The notes: generated by a model from the sequence alone, not told the origin. DNA of 64,000 bases from UBA7957 sp965224675 (GCA_965224675.1 CBDDAA010000002.1:62001-126000), one strand, 5' to 3'; shown: positions 9,114-18,919, counted from the first letter of the stretch. A program made the numbers and translations.

Positions 9114-9467
9114 TTACATTGTGTGTGTAGAGCGATCACTGTCGAGCATACCAGCGAGGTATTCTTCTATCGTTTTTTTACTCTGACCCGCGTCTTCTGT
9201 GTCAAACTGGATTCCAATACCTTCTGTCTTATTTCCTTGAGCGCCAGTCGGTGTAATCCATACAACTTTTGCACTCGTTATCAAGGGGTCTTGTGAATCC
9301 ATAAGTGTAAGCAACAAAAAGATAGAATCACCTAGCTCGTAGCGTCGTGATGTTGGGACAAATACACCACCATTTTCAACAAACGACATATACGACGTTG
9401 AGAGTGCAGCTTTATCGTTGATCGACAGCGAGATTATACCTTTTCGTTGCTGTTGTTCTGTAGTCAT
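9114..9467 (-). CDS. pilZ: PilZ domain protein (type IV pilus assembly PilZ)
   Basis: A 117-aa single-domain PilZ protein, the usual length for the pilus-biogenesis PilZ of gammaproteobacteria. GGVFVPTSRRYELGDSIF and AKVVWITPTGAQGN correspond to the PilZ barrel. The N-terminal arginine motif needed for cyclic-di-GMP binding is not apparent, as in the non-binding pilus type (family knowledge). It lies 19 bp downstream of holB at the end of the fab-tmk-holB run, its standard position, and is probably co-transcribed with it. The tatD gene that often follows is absent. Confidence 0.9.
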   Translation of the reverse strand: MTTEQQQRKGIISLSINDKAALSTSYMSFVENGGVFVPTSRRYELGDSIFLLLTLMDSQDPLITSAKVVWITPTGAQGNKTEGIGIQFDTEDAGQSKKTIEEYLAGMLDSDRSTHTM

Positions 9468-9486
9468 TATGGCAGTACTCGTGATT

Positions 9487-10467
9487 TTATTTGAGGTGAA
9501 TAAGTCTCATATCGGCAAGAAGTCCCTCAAGTACAGTCCGGGTTTTAAAACTACTATTATTTATTATTCTAAGGTTTTGTATCTTATTGTATATATTGAA
9601 TAAATCTACGATACTGAATGCTTTCACCAACATCTCGATTCGGCTAATTTCATGATCTACCGTCAAACCCATGCTGCAATGCATTTTATGCTTGATACTC
9701 TGAGCGATCCAGTTACTGAATAGCTCGAGAATTTCCCTGCTATCAACTGAAGCATAATTTGAAACGAATTGAGAGACACAATCACGTCCCTCTATAACTG
9801 CCAGCAATTTATCGAGGATTTGTTGTCGATCAGCTTGCTTGGATCCATCGGCCAGTTGGAATGCTTTTAACGGTGCTGCGGGAATAATATCAATACACTC
9901 ATCAACATTGCCTACACCTTGTTCTTGCAACCAGGATTTAACATTTGCCCGGCTATCAACGGTTAAGTGAAGTTTTTGACACCTACTTCTAATAGTCGAT
10001 GGCAACAAACCGGGTACTGAACTGATCAACATAATCAGATCTAAAACGGCAGGTTCCTCTAATGTTTTAAGTAGACAATTGGCTGCCTGAGGATTCATCG
10101 TATCGGCCGGATCAATGATGGCAACTTTGCGCTGGCTGCATTGTGGTGTCAGTGCCAACTTGTCTATCATAGCCCTGACTTGATCAATACCGATTACCTG
10201 CTTGCCTTGCGCAGGTGCCAATACTAGATAATCTGGATGGGTTGCTGCAGAGAAGAGCATACAGGATTCGCAAATTGCACAATGATTTTGCTCTTCAGCC
10301 GCATTGCACAAGAAACTCTGCGCTGCAAATTCAGCGAATGATGATTTACCAATACCAGCGTTTCCTGAAATAAGAAGCGCATGGGGCAATCTGTTATCCG
10401 CTTTGCGTTGTGCAAGTTCTCGCCAATCCTTGCGTAACCAGGGTAGCAGTGAATTGTTAAGTTGCAT
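9487..10467 (-). CDS. holB: DNA polymerase III delta-prime subunit
   Basis: A clamp-loader subunit, 326 aa. It has a P-loop SGNAGIGKSSFAEFAA near residues 33-48, a four-cysteine zinc module at about 53-68 (NHCAICESC at its end), the segment IDPADTMNPQAANCLLKTLE, and the SRC arginine-finger motif in STIRSRCQKL. The ATG at 10467 lies inside the end of tmk, giving an 11-bp overlap that indicates translational coupling. The P-loop looks intact, which is not unusual for delta-prime even though it is not an active ATPase in E. coli. Confidence 0.96.
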   Translation of the reverse strand: MQLNNSLLPWLRKDWRELAQRKADNRLPHALLISGNAGIGKSSFAEFAAQSFLCNAAEEQNHCAICESCMLFSAATHPDYLVLAPAQGKQVIGIDQVRAMIDKLALTPQCSQRKVAIIDPADTMNPQAANCLLKTLEEPAVLDLIMLISSVPGLLPSTIRSRCQKLHLTVDSRANVKSWLQEQGVGNVDECIDIIPAAPLKAFQLADGSKQADRQQILDKLLAVIEGRDCVSQFVSNYASVDSREILELFSNWIAQSIKHKMHCSMGLTVDHEISRIEMLVKAFSIVDLFNIYNKIQNLRIINNSSFKTRTVLEGLLADMRLIHLK

Positions 10468-11098
10468 TGATTAACTCATCCAGATTTTTGACGATTTCAG
10501 TCTGCACTTGAGCAAGGGTCTGCATAGCATTAACGATTTTAATACGCTCAGGATACTGCGCCGCTCTTTTTAAATAGCCTAATCTGACAGACGTAAAAAA
10601 TGCATTGTCTTCCTCTTCAAATCGATCTTTCTTCGCTCGTTTATCAACACGGTTCAGACCCAACTCTATCTCCGCATCCAGCAATAAGGTTAGGTCGGGT
10701 TGAAATCCCTTCTGAACAAATTCTTCTAACTTCAATATTGCCTCAAACCCCATCCCCCTACCACCACCTTGGTAGGCAAAACTTGCATCGGTAAATCGAT
10801 CAGATAAAACCCAGATACCTTGTTGCAAGGCAGGAAGTATTACTTGATTGATATGCTGGGCACGAGCTGCGAACACCAATAGGAGTTCGGTGTCCTCGTG
10901 CATTCCCTTATTACTGACATCCAATAGCATTTCCCGCACTGACTCTCCCAGTGCCGTACCACCTGGCTCACGTGTAAGCAATAATTCAATGCCTTTGGAT
11001 TGCAGATACGCCTTAATAAAGGATAGGTTCGTTGTCTTGCCTACACCCTCACCACCTTCGAGAGAAATAAATTTCCCATAACGCTCTGATCTGATCAC
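10457..11098 (-). CDS. tmk: thymidylate kinase
   Basis: Phosphorylates dTMP to dTDP. 213 aa with the P-loop LEGGEGVGKTTN (residues 13-24), the substrate-binding LTREPGGTALGE, and the DRF motif with LID region LSDRFTDASFAYQGGGRG. The start is GTG at 11098, with GGAG four bases before it. It lies between mltG (11 bp upstream) and holB (overlapping), the standard gammaproteobacterial order. Confidence 0.97.
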   Translation of the reverse strand: MIRSERYGKFISLEGGEGVGKTTNLSFIKAYLQSKGIELLLTREPGGTALGESVREMLLDVSNKGMHEDTELLLVFAARAQHINQVILPALQQGIWVLSDRFTDASFAYQGGGRGMGFEAILKLEEFVQKGFQPDLTLLLDAEIELGLNRVDKRAKKDRFEEEDNAFFTSVRLGYLKRAAQYPERIKIVNAMQTLAQVQTEIVKNLDELINAT

Positions 11099-11109
11099 TT
11101 TGCTCCACT

Positions 11110-12105
11110 TTATTTCTTTAGCTGATATTTTCGGACAGCTGCATTGTGCGCTTCAACGGTAACAGAAAACTGATGTGAGCCATCACCACGAGAGACGAAA
11201 AACAATTCAGCGCCTTGCTCAGGATGCAGCGCTGCTTCTATTGAAGCATGCCCCGGCATAGCAATGGGTGTAGGTGGCAACCCTTTTCTGGTGTAGGTGT
11301 TATAAGGCGTGTCAGTCCGTAAATCCCGACGACGAATATTACCATGGTAATTCTCCGCCATTCCGTAAATAACTGTAGGGTCAGTTTGTAGCTTCATTTT
11401 CTTTTTTAAACGTAAACTGAAAACACCGGCAATTTTCTTCCTTTCCACCTCTTTAGCAGTTTCCTTTTCAATAATTGAAGCCAATATCAAAGCCTCATAT
11501 GCGCTACTCAATGGTGATTCGGGGGCCCGATTCTTCCACTCCTGATCAAGTATCTTGCGCAATGCCTGGTTAGCTGTTTTTAGAAAGGATACGTCACTTG
11601 TACCTCTGGGAAAGATATAAGTGTCCGGCAAGAACTGACCTTCAGGGTGAACACCTGCCAGATTCAGTTTTTCCATTAGTTGCTCATCGCTAATTCCCGA
11701 TAAGGTATGAAGCAGCTCCTTGTTTTTTGAAAGTGCTTGACGAAGTTGTTTGTAACTCCATCCTTCAATAATCGTGAATTTATAACCTGTAACTCTACCC
11801 GATGTAAACAAATTCAATAAATCGACGGGAGTCGTTCCCGATATAAGTAAATATTCTCCTGCCTGCAATTTATTTGATTGTTTTGAAATTCTTAAATAAA
11901 TATCAAATAAAAGTGTATTTCGAAGGATCTTTTTATCCACTAGCGCTTGGCTTAATCGCTTCGCACTCCAACCTTTATTCAATTCAAATAGCTTTGATTC
12001 TGGAGAAAAAACCAATGGTTGAAGAAGAAACTTTTGATATTTCCAATAGCCTGCTGCTGCTAATGCAACAGAAAGTAGTAATAGAAACAGAATAAATTTC
12101 TTCAT
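11110..12105 (-). CDS. mltG: endolytic murein transglycosylase MltG (YceG-like)
   Basis: An inner-membrane lytic transglycosylase that cuts nascent glycan strands and sets their length. 331 aa. The N-terminal membrane anchor is residues 3-20 (KFILFLLLLSVALAAAGY). A LysM-like segment is followed by the YceG catalytic domain with LILASIIEKETAKEVERKKI, whose IEKE glutamate is the catalytic residue, and then LQTDPTVIYG and TPYNTYTRKGLPPTPI. The pabC gene frequently found between fabF and mltG is missing; only 97 bp separate mltG from fabF. Confidence 0.96.
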   Translation of the reverse strand: MKKFILFLLLLSVALAAAGYWKYQKFLLQPLVFSPESKLFELNKGWSAKRLSQALVDKKILRNTLLFDIYLRISKQSNKLQAGEYLLISGTTPVDLLNLFTSGRVTGYKFTIIEGWSYKQLRQALSKNKELLHTLSGISDEQLMEKLNLAGVHPEGQFLPDTYIFPRGTSDVSFLKTANQALRKILDQEWKNRAPESPLSSAYEALILASIIEKETAKEVERKKIAGVFSLRLKKKMKLQTDPTVIYGMAENYHGNIRRRDLRTDTPYNTYTRKGLPPTPIAMPGHASIEAALHPEQGAELFFVSRGDGSHQFSVTVEAHNAAVRKYQLKK

Positions 12106-12202
12106 CTTAGAGAATACGAATCAGCTCTCATCCGGAACCTTCACAGAACGTAGAAATGTCACAGATAGATCGAATAAATTAGCTGCCCAGGCAATAAATA
12201 CG

Positions 12203-13438
12203 TTAAAGTTTATTGAAAATAATGCAGCCGTTAGTACCGCCAAAACCGAACGAATTTGACATGGCTACATTAAGTTTCATTTGCCTGGATTCATGGGGTA
12301 CATAATCCAGATCACAAGCTGGATCTGGATTATCAAGATTAATCGTGGGTGGTACTGATTGCTCACGAATCGCCAAGGCGCAAAATGCAGCTTCGATACC
12401 ACCTGCCGCGCCTAGCAGATGCCCCGTCATAGATTTTGTAGAACTTATCGCAAGTTGCTGAGCGTGATTTCCGAAACAAGCCTTGATGGCCACCGTCTCA
12501 GAAATATCCCCCGTGGCTGTGGAAGTGCCATGTGCATTAATGTAATCCACAGAATCTGGATTTAATGATGCGTTTTTCAATGCACTCTGCATACAGCGTC
12601 TGGCGCCATCGCCGTATTTGTGAGGCTGCGTTATATGATAAGCGTCACCACTCATGCCATAACCGCCAAGCTCACAATATATATCGGCTCCTCTTGCGCA
12701 GGCATGCTCGTATTCTTCAAGAACCAGAACACCTGCTCCATCACCGAGCACAAAACCATCACGATCTTGATCCCAGGGTCGGCTGGCTGTCTTAGGATCA
12801 TCATTACGGGTAGAAAGTGCTCTTGAGGCGCCAAAACCGGCCAATCCTATTGGGCACGTGGCCATCTCAGCGCCGCCTGCGACCATTATATCTGCATCTC
12901 CGTATTCAATAATTCGTGCAGAATCGCCAATATTATGTGTACCCGTAGTACAAGCTGTTGAAATACAAAGGTTGGGACCTTGCAATCCATATAGAATCGA
13001 AAGATTTCCAGCAATCATATTTATAATTGTCGATGGAACAAAAAAAGGTGATACTCTTCTCGGACCATTATTCAGTAAATTCTGATATTGCGTTTCTATG
13101 TTGGGCAAACCACCTATACCCGAACCAATAGCAACACCTATTCGATCCGGGTTTACCTCAACATTGATACCAGAATCCTTGATCGCCTGGATTCCAGCAG
13201 CGACTCCGAAATGAACAAACACATCCATTTTACGGGCATCTTTTTTAGACAAATACGATTCAACAGAAAAGTCTTTTACAGAAGCACTGAACTTAGTGGC
13301 GTAAGCCGATATATCAAACGATTCGATAGTGGCAGCACCAGACACGCCCGCAAGAATATTGTTCCAGGTTGTTGAAACATTATTTCCTAATGGTGTTATT
13401 AGCCCTAATCCAGTCACCACGACGCGACGTTTTCTCAA
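12203..13438 (-). CDS. fabF: beta-ketoacyl-ACP synthase II
   Basis: Elongating condensing enzyme of type II fatty acid synthesis, 411 aa. The Cys-His-His triad is visible: the nucleophile in CISTACTTGTHNIG, then DYINAHGTSTATGD, then TKSMTGHLLGAAGG. The only workable start is TTG at 13438 (reads MRKRRVVVTGLGLITPLG), because an in-frame TAA lies eight codons upstream. It follows acpP directly, as in most gammaproteobacteria. Confidence 0.98.
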   Translation of the reverse strand: MRKRRVVVTGLGLITPLGNNVSTTWNNILAGVSGAATIESFDISAYATKFSASVKDFSVESYLSKKDARKMDVFVHFGVAAGIQAIKDSGINVEVNPDRIGVAIGSGIGGLPNIETQYQNLLNNGPRRVSPFFVPSTIINMIAGNLSILYGLQGPNLCISTACTTGTHNIGDSARIIEYGDADIMVAGGAEMATCPIGLAGFGASRALSTRNDDPKTASRPWDQDRDGFVLGDGAGVLVLEEYEHACARGADIYCELGGYGMSGDAYHITQPHKYGDGARRCMQSALKNASLNPDSVDYINAHGTSTATGDISETVAIKACFGNHAQQLAISSTKSMTGHLLGAAGGIEAAFCALAIREQSVPPTINLDNPDPACDLDYVPHESRQMKLNVAMSNSFGFGGTNGCIIFNKL

Positions 13439-13525
13439 ATTTCTACACCCACTTTTTTACCTCAATTGTTATAACCCACACGCCTGCCGCAGTATTTTCT
13501 GCGGCTTCAACTCATTAAAATTGAA

Positions 13526-13762
13526 TTAACCGAGGTTGGCGTTTACATAGGTAATCGCTTGTTCCACGGTAGTAATTTTTTCAGCTTCTTCGTCAGGAAT
13601 CTCACACTCAAACTCTTCTTCGAGAGCCATAACCAATTCAACCGTATCCAAAGAATCTGCACCTAGGTCATCTACAAAAGAGGCACTAATTGTGACCTCC
13701 TCCTCTTTCACACCCAACTGCTCAATTACTATTTTTTTAACTCTCTCTTCAACACTACTCAT
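13526..13762 (-). CDS. acpP: acyl carrier protein
   Basis: 78 aa, strongly acidic. The phosphopantetheine attachment site is Ser37 in DDLGADSLDTVELVMALEEE. It carries acyl chains for FabD, FabG and FabF encoded around it and for lipid A and phospholipid synthesis. GGAGG lies 11 bases before the ATG. The 211-bp gap upstream, before fabG, may hold an additional acpP promoter; no clear consensus was picked out. Confidence 0.98.
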   Translation of the reverse strand: MSSVEERVKKIVIEQLGVKEEEVTISASFVDDLGADSLDTVELVMALEEEFECEIPDEEAEKITTVEQAITYVNANLG

Positions 13763-13973
13763 AGTCTAAATGACCTCCAGAATTCAATTTTTCGGGCTGT
13801 AGATTAACATCATAGTCTCATCCAGCAATTGTTGACAAAGTTACGATTTCAATCTGCAAATCCGATATATCACAACAAGTTCCAAAAAATACAACAAAAT
13901 AAAAAATAAGTTTACTATCAATCTGAATCAGGGTATTCCCAAATTCAGATATGAAAATACCAGTTCAAAACCT

Positions 13974-14717
13974 CTAATTCATATACATACCACCATTTAC
14001 GTGTAACGTATGTCCGGTGATATAACTGGCTTTACTGGATGCAAGAAACACAGCTGCATCAGCAATTTCTATTGAGTCACCCAAACGGTTGAGGGCAATT
14101 TCTTTCATAAGTGCCTCTTTCTGTTTTTGAGGCAATGAGTCAGTCATGTCAGATCTGATAAATCCCGGTGCGATCGTATTAACTGTAATATTTCTATTTC
14201 CAAGTTCTCTTGCCAATGATTTACCAAAGCCAATAATTCCTGCTTTAGCGGCAGCATAGTTACTTTGTCCCGCATTCCCGGTAACACCTATTACAGAGGC
14301 AATATTAATCACCCGTCCCTTCTTATTCTTTAACATTCCGCGTAAGCAGGCTTTAGTAACACGAAAAACTGATGTGAGATTAGTTGATATTATGTCGTCC
14401 CACTCATCATCTTTCATTCGTAACAACAAATTATCACGGGTGATTCCTGCATTGTTCACGAGAACTGTCACCAAACCGAACTTATTGTTTACCTCAGCAA
14501 TAAAATCACCAATACTAGCTGCTTCCGTGACGTCAAATTGCATCCCTTTGCCACTGATTCCTTGTTCTGCAAAGTATTGACTAATTTTTTCAGCGCCTGA
14601 TTCAGTTGTTGCTGTTCCCACTACTGTTGCACCAACCTTACCCATCTGGGTTGCAATGGCCCGTCCAATTCCCCTACTGGCACCAGTAATTAAAATCAAT
14701 TCATTTTTTAGTAACAC
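13974..14717 (-). CDS. fabG: 3-oxoacyl-ACP reductase
   Basis: An NADPH-dependent reductase of the SDR family, 247 aa. The cofactor motif is GASRGIGRAIA (residues 13-23); NNAG follows near residue 89; the catalytic Ser, Tyr and Lys are in INIASVIG and SNYAAAKAG. The start is GTG at 14717 with AAGGA about 12 bases upstream. It lies 17 bp downstream of fabD, and the two are evidently co-transcribed. Confidence 0.97.
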   Translation of the reverse strand: MLLKNELILITGASRGIGRAIATQMGKVGATVVGTATTESGAEKISQYFAEQGISGKGMQFDVTEAASIGDFIAEVNNKFGLVTVLVNNAGITRDNLLLRMKDDEWDDIISTNLTSVFRVTKACLRGMLKNKKGRVINIASVIGVTGNAGQSNYAAAKAGIIGFGKSLARELGNRNITVNTIAPGFIRSDMTDSLPQKQKEALMKEIALNRLGDSIEIADAAVFLASSKASYITGHTLHVNGGMYMN

Positions 14718-14734
14718 CTAACTAATTTCCTTGG

Positions 14735-15679
14735 CTAAGCCACTTTGTATTTGCAAAGTTCAATAGATTTTTGCAAAGAATCAATATCTTGTATAAATGT
14801 ACTCTTCAAGGATTTGTTTATACGTCTGTTCAGTCCTGATAACACCTTTCCTGGCCCCATTTCTATCACTAAGTCTACGTCCAGACGCTTCAAAGCCTGT
14901 ACACTATCAGCCCAATAAACCGGACTACATACATGTCTCTTAAGTGCATCAAGAGTTGCACTTAGGGATTCGTAGCTTCGCGCTTGTAGGTTCTGAATAA
15001 CGGGCACCTTCATATGGCCTGTATTCATAGCCTCAATACGCTTGGCCAGAGGCTTGGCTACAGAGTTCATAAGCGAGCTGTGGTTTGGCACACTAACGGG
15101 CAATATAAGCGCCTTGCGTGCGCCGATATTTTTTGCTGCATGCACCACTTTTTCTACTGCATCCAGGTGACCGGAAATAACAACCTGACCAGGTGCATTA
15201 AAATTTACAGCCTCAACTATCCGTTGACCTGATAACGATTGACAGAGTTTGCTAATGGCATCATCTTCAAGCCCAAGTATAGCAGCCATTCCCCCCTCAC
15301 CTACAGGTACTGCAGTGGCCATTAAACGGCCCCTTTCAGCAATCAAAGACACAGCTTCTGTAAAATCAAATAACCCGGATGCAGTCAAGGCAACATATTC
15401 ACCAAGGCTATGCCCAGCCATTATTGATATGTCAGAGCCGCCTGCGGCTTGCCATACTCTCCAAACCGCTATGTCACTTATATACATCAGTGGTTGCGTA
15501 TATTCAGTTTGATTTAACGTTTTCTCAGGACCTTCCTGGATAAGTTTCCAGCAATCATAGCCAAGAACCTCTGATGCTTGTGTAAACGTATCTTTAACTT
15601 CATTAAAACGAGTGTATAGCTCCGAGAGCATTCCTACAGATTGAGACCCTTGACCGGGGAAGACCGCTGCTATGTTCAT
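14735..15679 (-). CDS. fabD: malonyl-CoA:ACP transacylase
   Basis: Loads malonate onto ACP. 314 aa, starting MNIAAVFPGQGSQSVGM. The nucleophile serine is in MAGHSLGEYVALTASG near residue 93, and the catalytic histidine is in PVSVPNHSSLMN. In most gammaproteobacteria plsX and fabH precede fabD; here dapB does, 33 bp upstream on the same strand. Confidence 0.97.
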   Translation of the reverse strand: MNIAAVFPGQGSQSVGMLSELYTRFNEVKDTFTQASEVLGYDCWKLIQEGPEKTLNQTEYTQPLMYISDIAVWRVWQAAGGSDISIMAGHSLGEYVALTASGLFDFTEAVSLIAERGRLMATAVPVGEGGMAAILGLEDDAISKLCQSLSGQRIVEAVNFNAPGQVVISGHLDAVEKVVHAAKNIGARKALILPVSVPNHSSLMNSVAKPLAKRIEAMNTGHMKVPVIQNLQARSYESLSATLDALKRHVCSPVYWADSVQALKRLDVDLVIEMGPGKVLSGLNRRINKSLKSTFIQDIDSLQKSIELCKYKVA

Positions 15680-15712
15680 TTATGTCATTCACTGCCATTA
15701 TTTAAAAACTTA

Positions 15713-16516
15713 TCAAACCAACCCAAGCACATCATTCATGTCATATAATCCTGGAGGTTGTTTAGTAACCCAGGAAGCCGCACGGATAGCACCACTGGCA
15801 AAGGTCATTCTGTTAGACGCCTTATGCGTGATTTCAATTCGTTCTCCGATCCCGGCAAACAAAACCGTATGATCTCCAACAACATCCCCGCCCCGAATAG
15901 TTTCAAATCCTATGGTTTTTCCATCTCGTTCGCCGGTATGTCCATGTCTGCCATATACGGCACAGTCAGCAAGATTGCGATTTAATGCATTAGCGATGAC
16001 TTCTCCCATTTTCAAAGCGGTACCCGAAGGTGCATCAACCTTGAATCTATGGTGTGCTTCGATAATTTCAATGTCATAATCGTCAGCAAGGTATTTTGCG
16101 GCAATCTCCAGTAATTTTAAATGCACGGTAACACCGACACTAAAATTAGCAGCAAATACAATAGGAATGGTTGTAGCAGCCGATTCAATCGTCTGTTTTT
16201 GCACCTCAGAAAACCCTGTAGTGCCGATCACAGCCGCACATTTCTGCGATACGGCTTCCTGCAGCATCGAAATAGTTGGCTCTGGTCTGGTGAAATCTAT
16301 AACAACCTGTGAGGAAGCAATGGCCTGATATAGATCAGAAGTTATTACAATCCCATTATTTTTACCTGCAATTAGAAGCCCGGCATCCGTACCCACAAAC
16401 GGACTTTCCGGATGTTCTGTTGCCGCGCTCAAAACAAGCTCTTTACGCAAGAATGTTGCTTCAAGCAGGGTTCTTCCCATGCGCCCAGCAGCACCTGTAA
16501 CCAGCACTTTCACCAT
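15713..16516 (-). CDS. dapB: 4-hydroxy-tetrahydrodipicolinate reductase
   Basis: A step in lysine and diaminopimelate synthesis. 267 aa with the NAD(P)-binding GAAGRMGRTLLEA (residues 8-20), the segment VIGTTGFSEVQ, and the active-site IEAHHRFKVDAPSGTALKMG carrying the His pair and Lys. In many gammaproteobacteria dapB follows dnaJ; here it leads into fabD. Close spacing suggests that diaminopimelate and fatty-acid genes share a transcript. The 240 bp between ligA and dapB contain no gene I can support. Confidence 0.97.
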   Translation of the reverse strand: MVKVLVTGAAGRMGRTLLEATFLRKELVLSAATEHPESPFVGTDAGLLIAGKNNGIVITSDLYQAIASSQVVIDFTRPEPTISMLQEAVSQKCAAVIGTTGFSEVQKQTIESAATTIPIVFAANFSVGVTVHLKLLEIAAKYLADDYDIEIIEAHHRFKVDAPSGTALKMGEVIANALNRNLADCAVYGRHGHTGERDGKTIGFETIRGGDVVGDHTVLFAGIGERIEITHKASNRMTFASGAIRAASWVTKQPPGLYDMNDVLGLV

Positions 16517-16756
16517 AGTAAATCCGGAAAAACATTATCCAACGTGAAAACCAGCGGAGTGTAGCATAACTGTGAATGCAGTCACAAAGGCTGTGATAGG
16601 TAATTTTAGGTCATAGATTAGGTATTTCATCTGCAATCTCTATACGATATGCATTCTTAATCTTAATTTTTGCATTATTAACAGCTGCGGCAGTATTCGC
16701 AACGACACCGCGATCTGACGTGAAGTGTCGTATTTTAACTCAGATTTTTTTGACGA

Positions 16757-18919
16757 TTAAACGTGTTTTAACAAAGCAAACAAAGCGGTCTCGTCGAGTA
16801 CTTCCACACCCAGCTTTTGTGCTTTATCCATCTTCGAACCCGGTGCCTGTCCCGCTATTACTGCTGTCGTCTTTTTCGATACACTGCCTGTTACCCGGGC
16901 ACCCATGGCCTGGAGGCTGGCTTTTATTTCATCTCTTGTCTTTCCTGTAAATGAACCCGTCAATACATAGGTGTAAGCAGACAAGGAATTGTTGCTCGTT
17001 GATCGCGCTGCTTGATCCGTTACCGGCCATTGCACGCCAGATGCTCTTAAACGATCAATAATTTCAAGATTGTGTGATTCAGAGAAAAACACAGCGATAT
17101 GTCCCGCCATTACGGGGCCGACATCGTCAATAGTTTGCAATAACATTTCATCGGCTGCTATTAACGCTGAGAGATCTTGATGAAAGAAATCACTTAGTGA
17201 TACAGCCGTTGCTTCCCCGACTTCACGTATCCCCAAGGCATAGATAAATCTTGCAAAAGTTGTGCTTTTACTCTTTTCCAGCGCACTCAATAAGTTTCGA
17301 GCGGATTTTTCTCCCATTCTTTCCAATCCGGTTAGTTTTTCGAGCTTCAGGTTAAACAAATCGTCTACCTGCTGGATTAACCCAACCGCCAGTAATTGCT
17401 CAACCAATTTGTCTCCCAACCCATCTATATCCATTGCTTTTCTGGAAGCAAAATGTTTGATCGCTTCTTTTCGTTGTGCCTGACAAAACAGGCCGCCGGT
17501 ACATCGTGCAATAGCTTCCCCCGCTATCTGCGTAACTGCAGACCCACAAACCGGGCAATATGCGGGTAATACAATGTCTTCAATACTATTATTTTTAACT
17601 AACGGTCGATCAGGTAACCGATTTCTTTTTTTTGATATCCTTGATAAAACAGCTTGCATAATTCGAGGTAAGAGCTTACTTAATCTTCTTATTTTCTCGT
17701 TTTTTCGCTTAACTTTCGACTGAGCTAAAACTCGAACGACTTCAGGGATAACGTCTCCGGCTCGTCTTACCATCACAATATCACCAATATGTATTCCCTT
17801 ACGCCTTACCTCATCCATATTATGCAAAGTGGCATTACTCACAATGACCCCTCCCACCAATACAGGCATTAAACGGGCAACGGGTGTAATGGCACCCGTT
17901 CTACCCACCTGGAACTCAACACTTTCTATGCGAGTCCTGACTTCCTGAGCGGGAAATTTTTGAGCAATAGCCCATCTGGGAGCTCGTGAAACAAATCCCA
18001 ATTCCTTTTGGTAGTCCAAACGATTAACCTTGAATACAACGCCATCAATTTCATAATCCAGTTTTTCGCGTCTCCTCTCTATCCCTTCATAGCGAGAGAA
18101 ACAGGCATCTATACCTTGACATAATTCAATCTCCGGACTAACCGGTAATCCAAAACCTTCAAGCCAGGTGAGTGTTTCATAATGCGTATCTGGAATTACA
18201 TCGCCACCTTCAACCCGACCAAGCGCGTAGATATACAAAGATAATGGTCGTTTGGCAGTTATCCTTGAATCCAGCAAGCGCAAACTACCTGCAGCAGCAT
18301 TCCTCGGATTGGCAAATATTTTATCACCGGATTCACGTGCATTTTGATTCAGCTTTTTAAACCCATTTTTATCCATAAACACCTCACCTCGAACCTCAAG
18401 CAAGGTGGGAATTTTATTACCAGACAATTTAAGCGGCAGATGTTTAATGGTTTTTAAATTAGGCGATATATTCTCCCCCGTATAGCCGTCCCCACGTGTG
18501 CCTCCCGATACAAAAACACCCTGATCATAAATCAAACTCACAGCCAATCCGTCAAGCTTAGGCTCAGCAACATAGTCAATACTAATGTCAGAATCAAGCT
18601 CCAGCCTGTCATGCAGACGATTGTCAAATTCCTTCAGTTCCGTCTTTGAAAATGAATTAGAGAGAGACAACATGGGAAGTATATGCTTAACGCTCTCAAA
18701 CGCCGATAAAGGTGGGGCGCCAATCCGCTGTGTCGGCGAATCCTCAGTTCTTAATGATGGCTGTTCTTGCTCTGAATTTTCAAGCTCCCGAAACAGTCTA
18801 TCGTATTCAGGATCACTGATTTCTGGCGCATCCAGGACATGATAACGATGATTATGATAATGCAGTAGAGAACGAAGTTCTTCGGCACGCGAGCGCATTT
18901 TATTGCTCAATTCAGGCAT
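16757..18919 (-). CDS. ligA: NAD-dependent DNA ligase
   Basis: Seals nicks during replication and repair. 720 aa against about 671 in E. coli. Domain Ia (HYHNHRYHVLDAPEISDPEYD) precedes the adenylation domain with the nucleophile Lys121 in AEPKLDG. Next come the OB fold (MVRRAGDVIPEVVRVL), the zinc finger (CPVCGS and CTGGLFC), helix-hairpin-helix repeats and a C-terminal BRCT domain (YVLTGSFTGKTRDEIKASLQ). A lysine- and arginine-rich insertion of about 40 residues sits between the OB fold and the zinc finger (bases about 17590-17715) and explains most of the extra length. It lies 27 bp downstream of zipA, the conserved zipA-ligA pair. Confidence 0.97.
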   Translation of the reverse strand: MPELSNKMRSRAEELRSLLHYHNHRYHVLDAPEISDPEYDRLFRELENSEQEQPSLRTEDSPTQRIGAPPLSAFESVKHILPMLSLSNSFSKTELKEFDNRLHDRLELDSDISIDYVAEPKLDGLAVSLIYDQGVFVSGGTRGDGYTGENISPNLKTIKHLPLKLSGNKIPTLLEVRGEVFMDKNGFKKLNQNARESGDKIFANPRNAAAGSLRLLDSRITAKRPLSLYIYALGRVEGGDVIPDTHYETLTWLEGFGLPVSPEIELCQGIDACFSRYEGIERRREKLDYEIDGVVFKVNRLDYQKELGFVSRAPRWAIAQKFPAQEVRTRIESVEFQVGRTGAITPVARLMPVLVGGVIVSNATLHNMDEVRRKGIHIGDIVMVRRAGDVIPEVVRVLAQSKVKRKNEKIRRLSKLLPRIMQAVLSRISKKRNRLPDRPLVKNNSIEDIVLPAYCPVCGSAVTQIAGEAIARCTGGLFCQAQRKEAIKHFASRKAMDIDGLGDKLVEQLLAVGLIQQVDDLFNLKLEKLTGLERMGEKSARNLLSALEKSKSTTFARFIYALGIREVGEATAVSLSDFFHQDLSALIAADEMLLQTIDDVGPVMAGHIAVFFSESHNLEIIDRLRASGVQWPVTDQAARSTSNNSLSAYTYVLTGSFTGKTRDEIKASLQAMGARVTGSVSKKTTAVIAGQAPGSKMDKAQKLGVEVLDETALFALLKHV

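Noticed and set aside
9087..9296. 69-codon plus-strand open frame opposite pilZ
   Set aside because: Shadow of pilZ on the other strand with no RBS or family match.
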